In this document: positions 49,132 to 60,769 of the stretch, piece after piece
Position numbering within the stretch: position 1 is the stretch's first letter
Layout: each line of letters starts with the position of its first letter
Source of the DNA: Viscum album
Taxonomy: Eukaryota > Streptophyta > Magnoliopsida > Santalales > Viscaceae
Assembly: GCA_963277665.1 (NCBI GenBank)
Contig: OY728158.1
Coordinates: forward strand, 598,262,818-598,326,817
Reading direction: 5' to 3'
Length of the DNA: 64,000 nucleotides
Notes under the pieces: generated by a model
Database searches by the model: none
The model's input: only the letters and a program-made list of their open reading frames with translations
Told to the model about the DNA's origin: nothing
Translations under genes and position numbers: made by a program

Positions 49132-49340
49132 AAGAGATCAAAGTAAAAACATATTCAAAACACACACAATCATTGTTTTCATGCACTAAGCCATAAATCA
49201 AAATTCTGAGACCTGTTTCATGGATACGTTAGTCGTCACACCAATACTAGACTCCCTGAACTGAAAACCATATTCAAAATTATTAACATTATTACTCCAT
49301 TTAAAATATCAGAGTCCTAGTTCTTTAGTAAAAATGACTC

Positions 49341-49351
49341 CTCTGATACCA
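49341..49351 (-). promoter_or_regulatory. Primer-binding site of the CAATG gypsy element
   Basis: The minus strand reads TGGTATCAGAG, exactly complementary to the initiator-Met tRNA 3' end, three bases from the 5' LTR edge at 49355. It fixes the minus orientation. Confidence 0.9.
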
Positions 49352-49424
49352 CTTTGTCATGACCCATCCCCCGGGGACTATGTCGTGACTACCCCCACTA
49401 CCACAAAACATGGAAAGGGAAGCA

Positions 49425-49700
49425 CTGCCCTTTATCAGTGCTAAACAGAAAGCGATGATAACGGGGTATGCCGTTATCAGCGCTATATAAAAGCGCTGAT
49501 AAAGGGTACACCTTTGTCAGCGCTTTTTTTAGCGTTGATAAAAGGTAACATTTATCAGTGCGTTTTTTAGCATGGATAAAGGTAGCTATTTATCAGCACT
49601 AAAAAAGCATTGATAAATGAATGTTTTATCAGCAATTTTATTTTAGCGCTGATAAAACATACCTTTATCAGTGCTTTTAATGAGCGTTGATAAAGGTTCT
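49425..49700 (+). repeat. Subterminal palindromes of the truncated CACTA element
   Basis: About six units spaced about 50 bases, such as TTATCAGCGCTATATAAAAG followed by CGCTGATAAAGG. Each pairs TTTATCAGCGCT with AGCGCTGATAAA and can form a hairpin. Presumed binding sites of its transposition protein by analogy with En/Spm. Confidence 0.85.
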
Positions 49701-50780
49701 GTCGGTTTTTATTTAATAAACCTAATAGGTCATCCTCGCTTGCACGTGGTCAAGCTCTCGTGGAAGCTGAACCAGGCCCCTCACCGTGCGACCTCGTCCT
49801 CCTCATCCTCCTCCTTCCTCATCCTTCCTCCTCCTTCCTCCTCCTCATCCTCCTCTTCCTCCTCGTCCTCCTCCTTCTCCGCCGCCGCTGCCGCCTCCGC
49901 CCCCGCTCTCGCTACCGCAACCGCCTCTGCCTCTACCGCCGCGACCGCTGTCGCCTCCACCCTCGCTGCCATGACCGCCGCTGCCTCGTCCTCCTCCTCC
50001 TCGTGCTCTCAAGGTGGGAGGTGAGTTCCATGGATAGTATTCCCTTGGTATATTATTTATATATTTTGTGTGTGAGGACCAAATAGTGAATATAGATGTG
50101 AGATAGGAATGATACCATATCTTGATCCTAATTCCAGTAAGTATTTCCATAATAGATAGTGTGGTCTTAATGTGATTATGATTATGTCTAGGGATGAGAT
50201 TCATAATTAGTGATGAGTGTCAAAATAAGAGATGTTATTGATATTTAGCAACACATGTGGGTTGTTTGTGAATGATGTGGAATTGGATACCCTAAAGGTT
50301 CCATAGGGATATCTTGACTCTAAGATGAAGTATATGGTAATTGGTTAGTTATGATGGTTCACATGTGTGAGAGGTCTACCAAGGTTATGTGTGATGACTT
50401 CTTTGGATAACCGACCCTTGTTTTCATTTTTTTTATTTTGAGTTACCATTGGTGGTAAGTTCTACCCATTCGAGTTGAATATTTATGTATGAGATGCAAA
50501 GGAAATAGTTTTTAATCTTATGGTTATATAGATTCCCAAATATTATCCCATTGGAAATGATGATGGATACATATTAATTTTTATCACATTGGATAATCTC
50601 ATAGTTATATGATTAGACAAAGATGAACCCATAATACAAAACATATCACCTAGTATGTATGTCACATATACGAATAAATAAATTAGAAAAAAACATGCTA
50701 CAAATCATAAAGGTACCATTAAATACTTACATTGGTTAACTTGTTTTAGAAATTGTTTATCTTCGTCTGTGCCTTGTACT
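49701..50780 (+). other. Interior of truncated CACTA: TCC-rich tract, then unassigned AT-rich DNA
   Basis: 49790-49875 is a pyrimidine-rich TCC/CTT repeat, followed to about 50015 by GC-rich CCGCCG/CTGCCGCC-type sequence. Ser/Pro/Ala-rich frames on both strands come from this simple composition. From 50030 to 50780 nothing recognisable is seen. The GC-rich part could be an exon of a gene captured by the element, but no domain supports that. Confidence 0.5.
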
Positions 50781-50787
50781 TGCACCC

Positions 50788-51413
50788 ATGAATTTGAAGG
50801 TGAGTATGCGGACAAAAATCCAATTTATGCAGTTAACGGTTACACTTGTGGCTGAGGAGAAAGTGTGTACGTATTATCATAGAATGCTTATGCAGTTAAC
50901 GGTTATACATTCTATACTAATGAACATGATGAAGACAGTACCATGCAGAATAGTGGGGTTACACTTGTGGCTCAGGCGATGCATGTTTTCGGTGCTAAGG
51001 AAAAAAATCCAATTTATGCGAATATGTCATACTTTGGCATCATCAAACGAATATGGGAGTTGGATTATATGAAATTCAATGTACTGATTTTTCAATGCAA
51101 GTTGGTTGATAACAGGACTGCTACTAAAATAGATGAATTAGAATTCGTGAAAGTTGATTTCAGTAAGGAAGGGGAGAAAGATGAACCATTTATAATGGCA
51201 TCACAGGAAGTAAAAGTATTTAATGTTCCAGACCCCACAAACCGAAATTGGTCAATTGTTCTGTTATCAACCAAAACAACTGAAGGGTTAGATGAAATTT
51301 CAATAGAGGTTGAACCTTTTATAGGGACTTCACAATCATTTCACAACGGTCCAAATGTAGACGGTGTTTTTTATGTCAGAGGAGACCACAATGAAGGCAT
51401 TTACATTAAACCT
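50788..51413 (+). pseudogene. CACTA transposase C-terminal (DUF4216) fragment
   Basis: Readable as NGYTFYTNEHDED then MQNSGVTLVAQAMHVFGAKE, YFGIIKRIWELDYMKFNVLI, and a C-terminal VRGDHNEGIY. It aligns region by region with the DUF4216 part of the other element's transposase (NSGVFVFAEAMHFTSAKEKN, GVIEDLWEVDYFKIKVPVF). A short internal duplication (GCAGTTAACGGTTA at about 50830 and 50895) disturbs the start. The open frame 50943-51461 then runs into LTR sequence, so its last ~15 residues are not transposase. Everything before DUF4216 is missing. Confidence 0.8.
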
Positions 51414-51929
51414 ATACAAACACACATCCCAAGAACACAAAAAGATGCAACCACAAATTAAACTGTAGTAGTAACTCTGTGTATTGAAAGTAAAGGGGAC
51501 AGAATAGAAGACCAATTGAAAGGTACAACTATAAGTGAAAAAAAATCTCATGGAATCATCCCCCGTGGATCCTACCTAAAGAGTAGGTATATCTCGTCTC
51601 CAATTATCTCCACATAACCCAATCTCTTCCATGTATCTTCTGGTCTAGGCTCCCTCAAATTTCATCGATGCTGCTCATCATCTGCATAAGACACAACAAG
51701 GTGTGGCCGAAGCCTGTGCAGGGGTGTGTATAACAATACCCAGTACAAATCCCGAGACCCCTGAATGTCTCTTAGAATTACACAAAGGAAAACCACAAAT
51801 CATGATCCCAATCATAAAGCAAAAATAAATATTCATAGATCAAACTAGGTATAAGTAAATCATAGTAGTACAGATGATTAGTGGAGAAGCTATATCATTT
51901 TATTTTGTCGAGAGGCACTGCTGCTGACC

Positions 51930-52240
51930 ATATGGAGTACGACCCACACCGGATCGATAGGTACTAACCCCCACTGACCCACAAAATATTTGACCCACCC
52001 AGGATCAATAAGTAATAACCCCCACTGAACCACATAGGATCTGACCAATACAGAATCGATATTCGCATACCCACACAGGATCACTGAGCGCTGACCCAGA
52101 CAGGATCTGACCCACACAAGATCAGTTAGCACTGATCCACATAGGATCTATGAGCACTGAACCACATAGGATCTGACCCACATATGATTGATATGTGCTA
52201 ACAGACATAGGATCTTTTGGTACTAACCTCTATAAGATAT
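51930..52240 (+). repeat. Minisatellite of GACCCACACAGGATC units, 5' LTR
   Basis: Counterpart of 31590-31890 with the same unit but independent substitutions and some different spacers (for example ACCCACACCGGATCGATAGG). Confidence 0.85.
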
Positions 52241-53634
52241 GTCTCTAACCTCCACCTCACTGCTAGCCACTGGATTCCTGCTCATAGTACGCTTGATTCT
52301 GAGAGACCCGCTCCTTAATTCATCAGTTATATTTAAACCGGATTGAAGTCCCATGAAAAAGTAACACAATGATCTTTCACTTCATAAGGGTGCCAATGTA
52401 ATAGACTGCGCATCAACCAGACGTCCTATCTGTATGTTATTAGCATCTTAGTGCCAAGGGCTCGGTTGGATTCAGAGTCAATCCAACAGGTATGTACTCC
52501 TAATTTCTCCAAAACACATGTGGAGTATTTCAAAAGTACATTCTCTATCCAAGGATCCTTGTGCCACAAGCGGTTCATCAAGCAGACATTTGGTTCACAA
52601 GATACAGTCACTTAGGCATATTAGGTCCCGAGAGTGGTCCGGGTCTGGTCCAACCCAGTCGAACTGACCCGGCCTGACCTGAACCAGCCTGGGCCAGCCC
52701 AATTTGGTTGGGTCACGGGGGGATCGGCTAGCTAGGCCACGAATTAGCTCATCCCACCCCGGCTAGACTGGGCTTCAGCGGTTCAGCCTACCGGATGGCG
52801 CAACCCATGTAGGGTCTCACGGTCTCCACTTTCGAATGGCTCAATCGAGCCGTTCTTCTCTATTATATAGAGGTGTCACATGTGGCACCTCGACACCCAT
52901 GGGACCCATAAGATTGGGTCCCTTTCCATCTCTATTGTGGTTGTAAATTCGTAGCTCCATTCAACGCGGTGCACAACGGCGCGCCACCTCCACATCTGCG
53001 GTCGGCCGCCTGTTAGGCCACTATAGCACTAAGTGGTTCCACTCTTCCACCGTGTCCGGTGGTTGGCGGTCTCTGAAACTACCTCACTGGTGTCACACCG
53101 TCACTTCTTCTGCGAGCCACCAAGTGAGTTCTAGTGGTCCGTTCTTCCTTCTGGACGCACCTATGGTCCTCTTGGGATGCTGTTGTCATTGCCCGCCTCT
53201 CGTATTCAAGGTTCCCTCAAGTTGGAACAAGGCGCATCCAAAGAGGGAAATAAAATCAAGAAGTAGAGGGTCTGGGACTTCTATTTGGCACGCTCCCTCC
53301 ATGTTAGCTTTATAACATGAGGTGATTATACCTCACATAGATATTGTTTAAACCCTTTTCAAATTCCCCACAACAAACTACCTCAAATTCAAGAATGAGG
53401 AATAGAATCAAGGGAATTTCTAAAATTAATAAACAACCACTAACTCGTGAATCTTCAGAGGTATCATAATCGTTGGTGGAAGAAGAGTTACAATCAGAGT
53501 GAGGATGTCAGAATTCATCATTCTTAGATCATCGCTGCCCAATCTTCCATCATCCGTAAATAGAAGACATCATGTCACCTCGCCAGAGGTTCTTTTCCTA
53601 GTGGAGCCATGCGAAAACACCACCCCGAGCCTCA

Positions 53635-53642
53635 CTTAAATA
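53635..53642 (-). promoter_or_regulatory. TATA box of the 5' LTR (minus strand)
   Basis: TATTTAAG on the minus strand at the same LTR position as 33274-33281. As part of the 5' LTR this would be the transcribing copy. Confidence 0.5.
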
Positions 53643-54115
53643 GAGGGGAAAGGTGAGTAACACTCTGAGGAATTAATGGGGTTCATTTAATGAATAACCC
53701 TCTTAATTCCCAAATAGTGTTGTTACAAATAAAGGAGAGTCCAACCATTAATTGGATTTCCAAGTCACTGATCCCCAGAACCACTACTCATACGCTGGAG
53801 AAAAAGAAATAAAAAAACATGTTAAGTTATTTTATTATTTTTTCTACAAATTCCAAAATTTAACTTTTTATCCCAACCTACTATTATTGAAGTGAAGCTT
53901 CCCTTAATAAAATCTCGGTGCTTCAGATTCAACAATTCCCTCATATTTTTAATTTGAGCACTATTTCAAAGATAGAAAATTTCACCCGCACATTTACTAA
54001 GTGTACCGAAAGAAGTTCAGAAATTCATTCTGGGAACACCAGGCCATAGAATCACAGACTCGTAATAATCCCAAATTATTTTAAAAAAATAACATGTAAT
54101 TTTTGGGTCTTTACA

Positions 54116-54190
54116 CAATGCTCGTGGATAAAGGTATCAAACTTATTATTTATTTAAGGACCATATTATATGGCATCTCATATCATTACA
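54116..54190 (-). repeat. LTR 'D', right part
   Basis: Resumes LTR D after the CAATG element (54116-54120 is the target duplication). ATTATTTATTTAAGGACCAT and CATCTCATATCATTACA align with 60656-60704 in LTR E and, reversed, with the start of LTR C. The LTR ends TTACA at 54190, i.e. TGTAATGATATGAG on the minus strand. Confidence 0.7.
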
Positions 54191-54210
54191 TTCTCCCACC
54201 TAAATGAATT
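54191..54210 (-). promoter_or_regulatory. Polypurine tract next to LTR D
   Basis: The minus strand reads AATTCATTTAGGTGGGAGAA just before the LTR start, matching the layout of TTCATTTTAAGGGGGGTAGA at LTR C. It shows D is a 3' LTR whose element lies to the right on the minus strand. Confidence 0.7.
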
Positions 54211-55239
54211 AAATACTGTTAATTTTAATTATTCATCACAAATGTAGATAACTAAGTGTATAAGATAGGCATGACTCAAGATTTTATTTCAAATGAGGCA
54301 TCAATACCATTAAATAGGAAACACATCTATTTAACTATACTAAAAATATCCACTATATTACGTTTCATTCAATCCATTTGAGTTAAATACATTTTAGGCT
54401 TATGTGTTAGTAACTATATAATATAATTACATTCATAATATGTTTATAGTAATACTTTTAGTGGTAGATTAATATATTTTAGTTTCACATGTGATTAATA
54501 TGGACTCTATGTAGAAATAATCAATCCATCAAATTCATCTAAAGGATCTATTCATATACCAAAAAAAAATCAGAAATAAATTTTCATAAAACTAAATGTT
54601 TTTATTTATAAACAAAATATTATAGTGGTACACTTATAAAACATCATATTCAAACAAGAGTATCTAGAACAAAATCCCACATAAAAAATATGAAGGGTAC
54701 ATTAAGATTAATTTAAGTTTCATATTCCACCTCATTATTAGTGATTTCATATTCCCCTCCTTGTTATCATGGTATTGGAATTTGTTGAGGCCGGTTCTCT
54801 TCATTATCTCTAGGTTTAGGGAATTGTTTTACAAAATTACAAAAAACATTTCATTGAAATCATTTAATATCAAGTCTATAATTAGTGGGGACCTTACTTT
54901 ATTATTTGGGAATATTCACATCCTTTCATAATTCATGGGATTGACAGCTAGATATACCCCATTAAAAACATATTCCTAGCCCTCTTAGGCAATTTACCAA
55001 GTGTTTTTTCACACGTTTTTGGGAATGAATGGAGTTGAGTATTCATTCCTTTTTTATATTATCAATCATGGTTCCCCAAAGTCTATATATTCCTTTTCTT
55101 GTCTCTGGAATAATGGGATTCTCTGAATTTAATCTCCACCTTAAGTGCACATCATAAAATATATTCATCGCCACCAAATTACCTTATTGCTAGTTCCCTT
55201 CAAGGACTTGGTTTAAGGTCACTAAAGACTTATTTTATC
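54211..55239 (-). other. Internal remnant between polypurine tract and gag; pol missing
   Basis: No RT, RNase H or integrase motif can be read on either strand. Part of 54740-55239 may be a decayed gag C-terminus (fragments such as SLVTLNQVLEGN on the minus strand), but this is weak. A full gypsy pol needs over 3 kb, so it has been deleted. Confidence 0.45.
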
Positions 55240-55720
55240 TTAATATCATGATCTATAACAAATCTTGAGGTATACTTTTTAGTGTTATAAGGTTTATTTA
55301 ATAAGTGTCAATGGATTCATCAGCATTTTTCATTAACTCAAAGAAATCCATCTCTATATTCATGTGGATATTTTGATAGAAATACTTAGTGAAGAACAAT
55401 TTCTTGAACTCTTCCCATACCGTAGAGTCTAATTAATTATTTTTCATTATATTATTAATTAAATTCCATCATTGGTTAACCTTTCATTCCAATAGATAGA
55501 CAACTAGAAGAACCTTTTCAGGTTCAAAGAATAGGAAAATATAAAATATATTTTCTATTACATTAATAACTTTCATAGAAATAAGGGGGTTAGATGATCC
55601 ACTAATGTATGGTTGATGTTTTAATATGATAATCGTAATAAAAAGATACTCATCCATTGGTGTATTTGGGAGGTCAATGTGATTTGTGTTATTATTCATA
55701 TCTTGTGATAATTTGGATGC
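55240..55720 (-). pseudogene. gag remnant of the minus-strand D/E gypsy element
   Basis: The minus strand reads MNNNTNHIDLPNTPMDEY at 55699, then YISGSSNPLISMKVINVIEN and FEPEKVLLVVYLLE. After a stop it continues QWNLINN-like sequence, then TVWEEFKKLFFTKYFYQNIH and MNIEMDFFELMKNADESIDT. This is the capsid region of plant Ty3/gypsy gag in correct order with a handful of stops. Position between LTR E (5') and the polypurine tract of LTR D (3') fits. Confidence 0.75.
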
Positions 55721-56019
55721 GAATTTCCATGAAATTTTGTACTCAAAACCCCATTACATTGGGTTGTTTATTAGGTAAATCATCTCATTGTCCATCACAC
55801 CCATTATTAGCTCAATTCCTTTAAGTTACATCCATCTATAAAATCAAAAGTGGTTAACATGAATGATGAAAAATTAATTTCGTAATGTAATTAAACATGA
55901 AATAAATTAAACCCTAAAACATATTACTCTTTGACACTATCATATTAATATATAATTGCTTTAGTTCATCCATTATTAATCTGGTTTCAAGTTTTTATTG
56001 TTTGATTTGGGGTTCCACA

Positions 56020-59000
56020 TAACTCTTAACCTAATACCCAAATTAATAAGAAAAACAATCCATTGTAATGGTTCATAAAGAGGATTTGATTAACATGACA
56101 ATATCACATAGGAGTTTCTAGCAATGTGTGTAAGTCTTAAACCCACTCATTTTTTATCAAGGTGATGAAAGATTCAATGGTCAACCAATCCTTTTGAGGT
56201 TAATACCCCTAAGTGAACATGTTCCACAATTCATGTTCTAGTATCCAGATATGGATATATTTCTAGGAAAACTGCCCACTCGAGACTATACCATTATTTT
56301 AGGATATCATCATATACCTAGAATCAAATATAGAGTTTTTACTAAGGTTCTATAATATTAATTCTCAAAATATCTTCTCTAATATCTAAAAAACTAAACC
56401 TCTACTCGGATAGAAATTATAATAAACAAAGATAAACATGACTTTATTTTACATTATTTCTATAATTAAAACATTTTATTAAATATTAATCTCAAAATAC
56501 ATAGAGTTTATCGGTTTATTTTTTTGGGAGACTATCTATATAAGTGGATTATTTTATAATTCCTATGAACATATCTCCATAATTTTACCATAATAAAACA
56601 TTTCTTTGACATTTCATATGTTAAACTCATCCTTACAACCTATAAAATTAAAAAATAATAATGGTCTGAGATCAAATACTCTAAGATTAGATAAAAAACA
56701 TAATAACATGTTACCTAGGGTGAGATCATAATCATAGGGGAGAACATAAGGAGAATAGAAATATTTAATTAAAATTACATTGTGTTTTACAAATAATTCA
56801 TATTTCATAATAGAAGAATAATAAATACCATATGATCAAAGATATAATATGGAAAAAATAGTGTGAAAACATGAGACATAAATCATGATCTTGGGGTATA
56901 GAATTGTCACAAAAAAAATATAATGACACTAAAATAATCATAGAAACTGAAAATTATGGATCAAGAATTATGACCTATTACCCATAGTGGATTAGTTATC
57001 ACAATATGTTTCCCAAAGAAGTTCAAGAAACATAACTAATTTCCCAAAGTATATCTGGTATTAGAACATATTTCCCATAGTGTATTGGGTATCACAACAT
57101 GTTTACTATAGCATATCAGGCACCATAACCATTTTCCCATAGTGGATTTAGCATCACAACTTGTATCCCATTTAGGATAGAGAACCACTACTCATTCCAT
57201 GATTATCACATGAGATCTAATGATTTTACCAATGCATTAGAGGTCAATATATGTCCCACCCATCACTTAAATAGTATCCATATGTGTTCTCCATAAGAAA
57301 ACCTATAATCATCAATCAATAAAACCTAGGAATAAGATTGGGCTTCATGTTACATTTTAAAAGTTATAACAAAAATAACCATATAAACCATGTCAATCAA
57401 TACCAAATTCAATATCCAAATACAGAAGATTCATAAATTTTTTTGTAGGGTGGTTCATAAAAAATAAAATAATGTAAAATAGTTCCCTTGTGATAAGAAT
57501 TAAAAATAATTAAAAGATAAAAAATTATATTTAAAGGAAAATTAATTTTTATATTTTTAAATACAATTATTAAAAACCCACATCAAAAAATTTAATAAAA
57601 TCTATAGTTTATAATTTGAAAAATAAATTATAAAGATCATATAAATTAATAAAAACTTGGATTTCAATACATTAAAAAATAACATTTGGGGTAGGTGAAA
57701 CCATATACTTGAAATAAATATCCAATTAAGAGATGGAGGTTTATAATTGATAATATTATACTTTTAGGTGAGAAAACAATCAATTAGGATGATTTGAATA
57801 AAAAGATACATTTTCTCTAAAAATATAAAATAGAACATAATATATTTTGGAAAATAAATTTATAAATATAATATTGAAGTTTAATGTTCAAAAGAAAATA
57901 TATAACTGAAAGAAAGATGTTTGAGTTACCATAGTCCCTTGTAGATATCATAATTCATGAAGTAAAAAACTTTTGAAAAGGGTTTTATGTGGTTAAAATG
58001 TAAATTCGAATATGTTAAAGAGAAAATTAAACATAACATAATCATAAGGAAGTGTTTAACCAACATATATAAAATGTGTTTAGGAAGAATAATTATAACT
58101 CACTGAATTATAATCGTGTTAAAAAACCCATAGAAATTGAGTATCATTTAACTGAAAACATCATGAAAAGAAATAATTACGTTTCACTTTAATTACCAGG
58201 AATAAAAGTTGCCTCAAATATAAAAATTTGAGATAAAAACCCTTTCTTTGGTCCAGATTCATTCTTCACATGCACCAAACATCCTAAATAATAAATTTTA
58301 ATTTATTAATTACATACCCAATAACCTTAATCATAACTATAACTATTTATAATTCCCATTTATAATAATTTTATACATATATATATTAGTTAGTTTTTAT
58401 CAATTTTCCCACATTGGATGTTTTAATGGTGTTTACTAGTTTCATAGTAGTGTTGTCTGTATTTGTTATTATTAAAAATTTAGTATTTATAAAATCATGA
58501 ATGTTTCTCTAAATGGGTGATTTATATTGATTTATTAAGTTTCAATTTACTTTCATGAGTGTTTCATTCTGTATCCTTGGAGATGAGATAAAAAAATACA
58601 CGTTTTAGGGATTCTTAACCAATAAAGTTTGTATTCGTAATTATTGAATCTAATATTAATATAAATCATCCAAAAAACCCATTATTTTTATATTTATATT
58701 ATATTATGATAGTAATTATGTTCATATATCTTTCCATTCTATAAATTCATATCATTCTTTATGTAGGTGGTTAAACTGATCCAAATATGAACATACCATG
58801 ATTTAGGGATGATTATGAGATGATTTAGCTAAGAATAAAGATAATAATATTATAATGGTTTTATTTAGTGTGTATAAGTGTTATATATCAAAATTAGAAA
58901 TAATTATAAGGATAAGATAATTAAAATAAATCCATTACGAAGAATAAAAAAACTGTTTCCCCTTAGTGTGTTTATTTTAAGATGATTAATTTTTTCATGA

Positions 59001-60704
59001 TTTTTTATTATGCATATAATTATTAGGTTAATAAATATTTATTAACATAACCTTATTAATTAAATAAAAATACTATTTATCATTTATACCCATTCTTAAA
59101 ACCATCTATGAATAGTGGAAATGAAAAAAGAATGTGTTACTTTATAGAGTCGGTAGTCCCCACACATGCATGTTTTGCATTTTCATTTTTCATAATGGAT
59201 AAGGGGAAAGTGGTTAATGTTTGTAAAATAATTATAATAATGTATCATTATGATAAGGATACTTATTTTATCATTTAAAGATTATGTAATTAAATGTAAA
59301 CAAGCAGTTCACAAAAATAAATATAAATGGGAAAGAGAGGTTAGAAACTTATAGCTCACTTCATGAATTTTCTCATTTGAGAAGGGGATTAAGGATTTGA
59401 GTAAGGATATTTTGAGAAGACCATAAAAACATTAAATATTTAGTATAGGTTTGTTTATTGTTTCAAATAAACTATTTGTGATTTAGTTTGATGGGAATGG
59501 AGGAGATAAAAGCCTCAATTATAAGTGAAAAGAAATGACATTTTTATAAATACCCTTAATTTTCAATAATGGGAGTTAATATAAAGGAATGTGGCCCTAA
59601 ATTTTGAGAAATAATGGTTTGGGTAAGATATAAGTTTTATAAATCCACAATCATGTTTTTTACACTTGTTTCAGATGTGTTTCAATCCCTTTAATCCGTG
59701 AATTATTTCTTTTACCCTTTTATCTTTTACTATGGTAACTTGTTTTTACCTATGAAAGCTTAATATTTAAGAATAAAAAATGTCCATTATTAAATAATTT
59801 GGAACTACTAATTTTGATTTTAAAATCCATCTCATTCTATTAAATTTATAAAATTGATACAAATTAATTTTAAAATACTAAATGTGAAATGTATGAATTT
59901 TTTTTTTGAAAAATATAACTTCTGTTCTAAAATGTAAAATATCTTTTTTAGATAAAAAAAAATCAAAATTATAAATTAAATTATATATAATATATGATAG
60001 TCTTATGAAATTTTTCTTTGGAAAACACAAATCATACATATAAACTAATAATGTCAAAAAAGTCAAGTTATTTATAAAAATGGAAGTTTTTACTATTCAC
60101 TTAAAAATCAATGTTTATAGAAAAATATGAAAAATTAATATTTATATTATGTTTTTATGACTAATAAAAAATTTATTTTTGTTTTTTCTACTTAAATTTC
60201 TAAAATTTTATAATTCCATAAAATCCCAAAATATAGTGGATTATTGTTCATATTAGAAAATAGTTTTTTAAAAATGTTAATTGTTTTTTATTATTATTTC
60301 CTATAAATTACAAATTAATTAATTAGTAATATATTATTCTTATTATTAATAAATTTTTTTATTATTTAATTATAACATACTTTTTTTCTTGAAAAAATTC
60401 ACTATTTTCAGGAAAATATAATTTCAATCATAAAATTATTTTCATAGTTATTTTAGTTATACTAATTTAATTTCATTAGAATTAAATGTGGATTTTAATT
60501 TCATTATACACATATTTCATTATATGGTTACTAATATTCATACCCACTAAATAAATGGGGAGGTTTTAATGGTTATATTTAATTCATATATTTTTTCCTA
60601 TGTGTATTATGGTTTTTGTTTAAGTATAGTATTTCTTGTGGAGAATGTTATCAAAAATATTATTTATTTAAGGAACATATACTATTATATCTCAGTTATT
60701 TGTA
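56020..60704 (-). repeat. LTR 'E', 5' LTR of the minus-strand D/E gypsy element
   Basis: 57900-60704 aligns with LTR D in the same orientation. The right edge (CTCAGTTATTTGTA) corresponds to the end of D at 54190. The left edge is less sure. Near 56020 the minus strand reads TTAGGTTAAGAGTTATG then TGGAACCCC, which could be LTR end plus a decayed primer site. It contains a 31-bp minisatellite (56978-57194) and one GGTAGTCCCCACACATGCATG sub-repeat core near 59150. No genes; the small frames in it are LTR sequence. Confidence 0.55.
56978..57194 (-). repeat. 31-bp minisatellite in LTR E
   Basis: Seven consecutive 31-base units of the type TTTCCCATAGTGTATTGGG plus TATCACAACATG on the plus strand. 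The period equals that of the array in LTR C, on the opposite strand at the corresponding LTR position, so it probably pre-dates both copies. Confidence 0.8.
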
Positions 60705-60769
60705 GTTATCTAAAGGAAACAAGGAGATATTATCTTTCTAAATCCTCTAAAAAACATGTGATAATGGAA

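Larger units (their letters stand above)
49396..51411 (+). mobile_element. Truncated second CACTA element
   Basis: The left terminus CACTACCACAAAAC is followed by about 300 bases of palindromic units and, 1.1 kb further on, by a DUF4216-coding fragment on the plus strand. The right end is missing: sequence changes from transposase coding to LTR (TTAAACCTATACAAACAC) at about 51411. It differs from the 10.7-kb CACTA element in terminus, palindrome core and orientation, so it is a separate family. Transposase domains before DUF4216 and the right terminus have been deleted, so it cannot move itself. Confidence 0.8.
30943..54115 (-). mobile_element. 23-kb Ty3/gypsy retrotransposon nested in LTR D, target duplication CAATG
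   Basis: The outer ends read TGTCACGACCC on the left and GGGTCTTTACA on the right, flanked by identical CAATG at 30938-30942 and 54116-54120. The primer site (49341-49351, minus) and polypurine tract (33777-33789, minus) show it is on the minus strand, so the right LTR is the 5' LTR. The gag-PR-RT-RH-IN order runs from 49130 down to 33850. Two CACTA elements inflate it: without them it is about 10.4 kb. Every domain carries stops or frameshifts, so it is not autonomous. Motifs after integrase place it near the chromovirus (Tekay/Del-like) branch; that is my inference. Confidence 0.9.
49355..54115 (-). repeat. 5' LTR of the CAATG gypsy element, carrying a CACTA fragment
   Basis: Plus-strand order: TGTCATGACCC at 49355 to GGGTCTTTACA at 54115. 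The first ~41 bases and 51412-54115 match the other LTR; 49396-51411 is a CACTA fragment absent there. About 75 bases of LTR (counterpart of roughly 30984-31058) are missing at the far junction. It contains the GACCCACACAGGATC array (51930-52240), a TATA box at 53635-53642 (minus) and a GC-richer zone around 52620-53000. The plus-strand frame 53052-53315 in the LTR is not gene-like. Confidence 0.85.

Noticed and set aside
49671..50204. Ser/Ala/Pro-rich frames on both strands
   Set aside because: Produced by TCC and CCG simple repeats; frames overlap on both strands, so composition rather than selection keeps them open.
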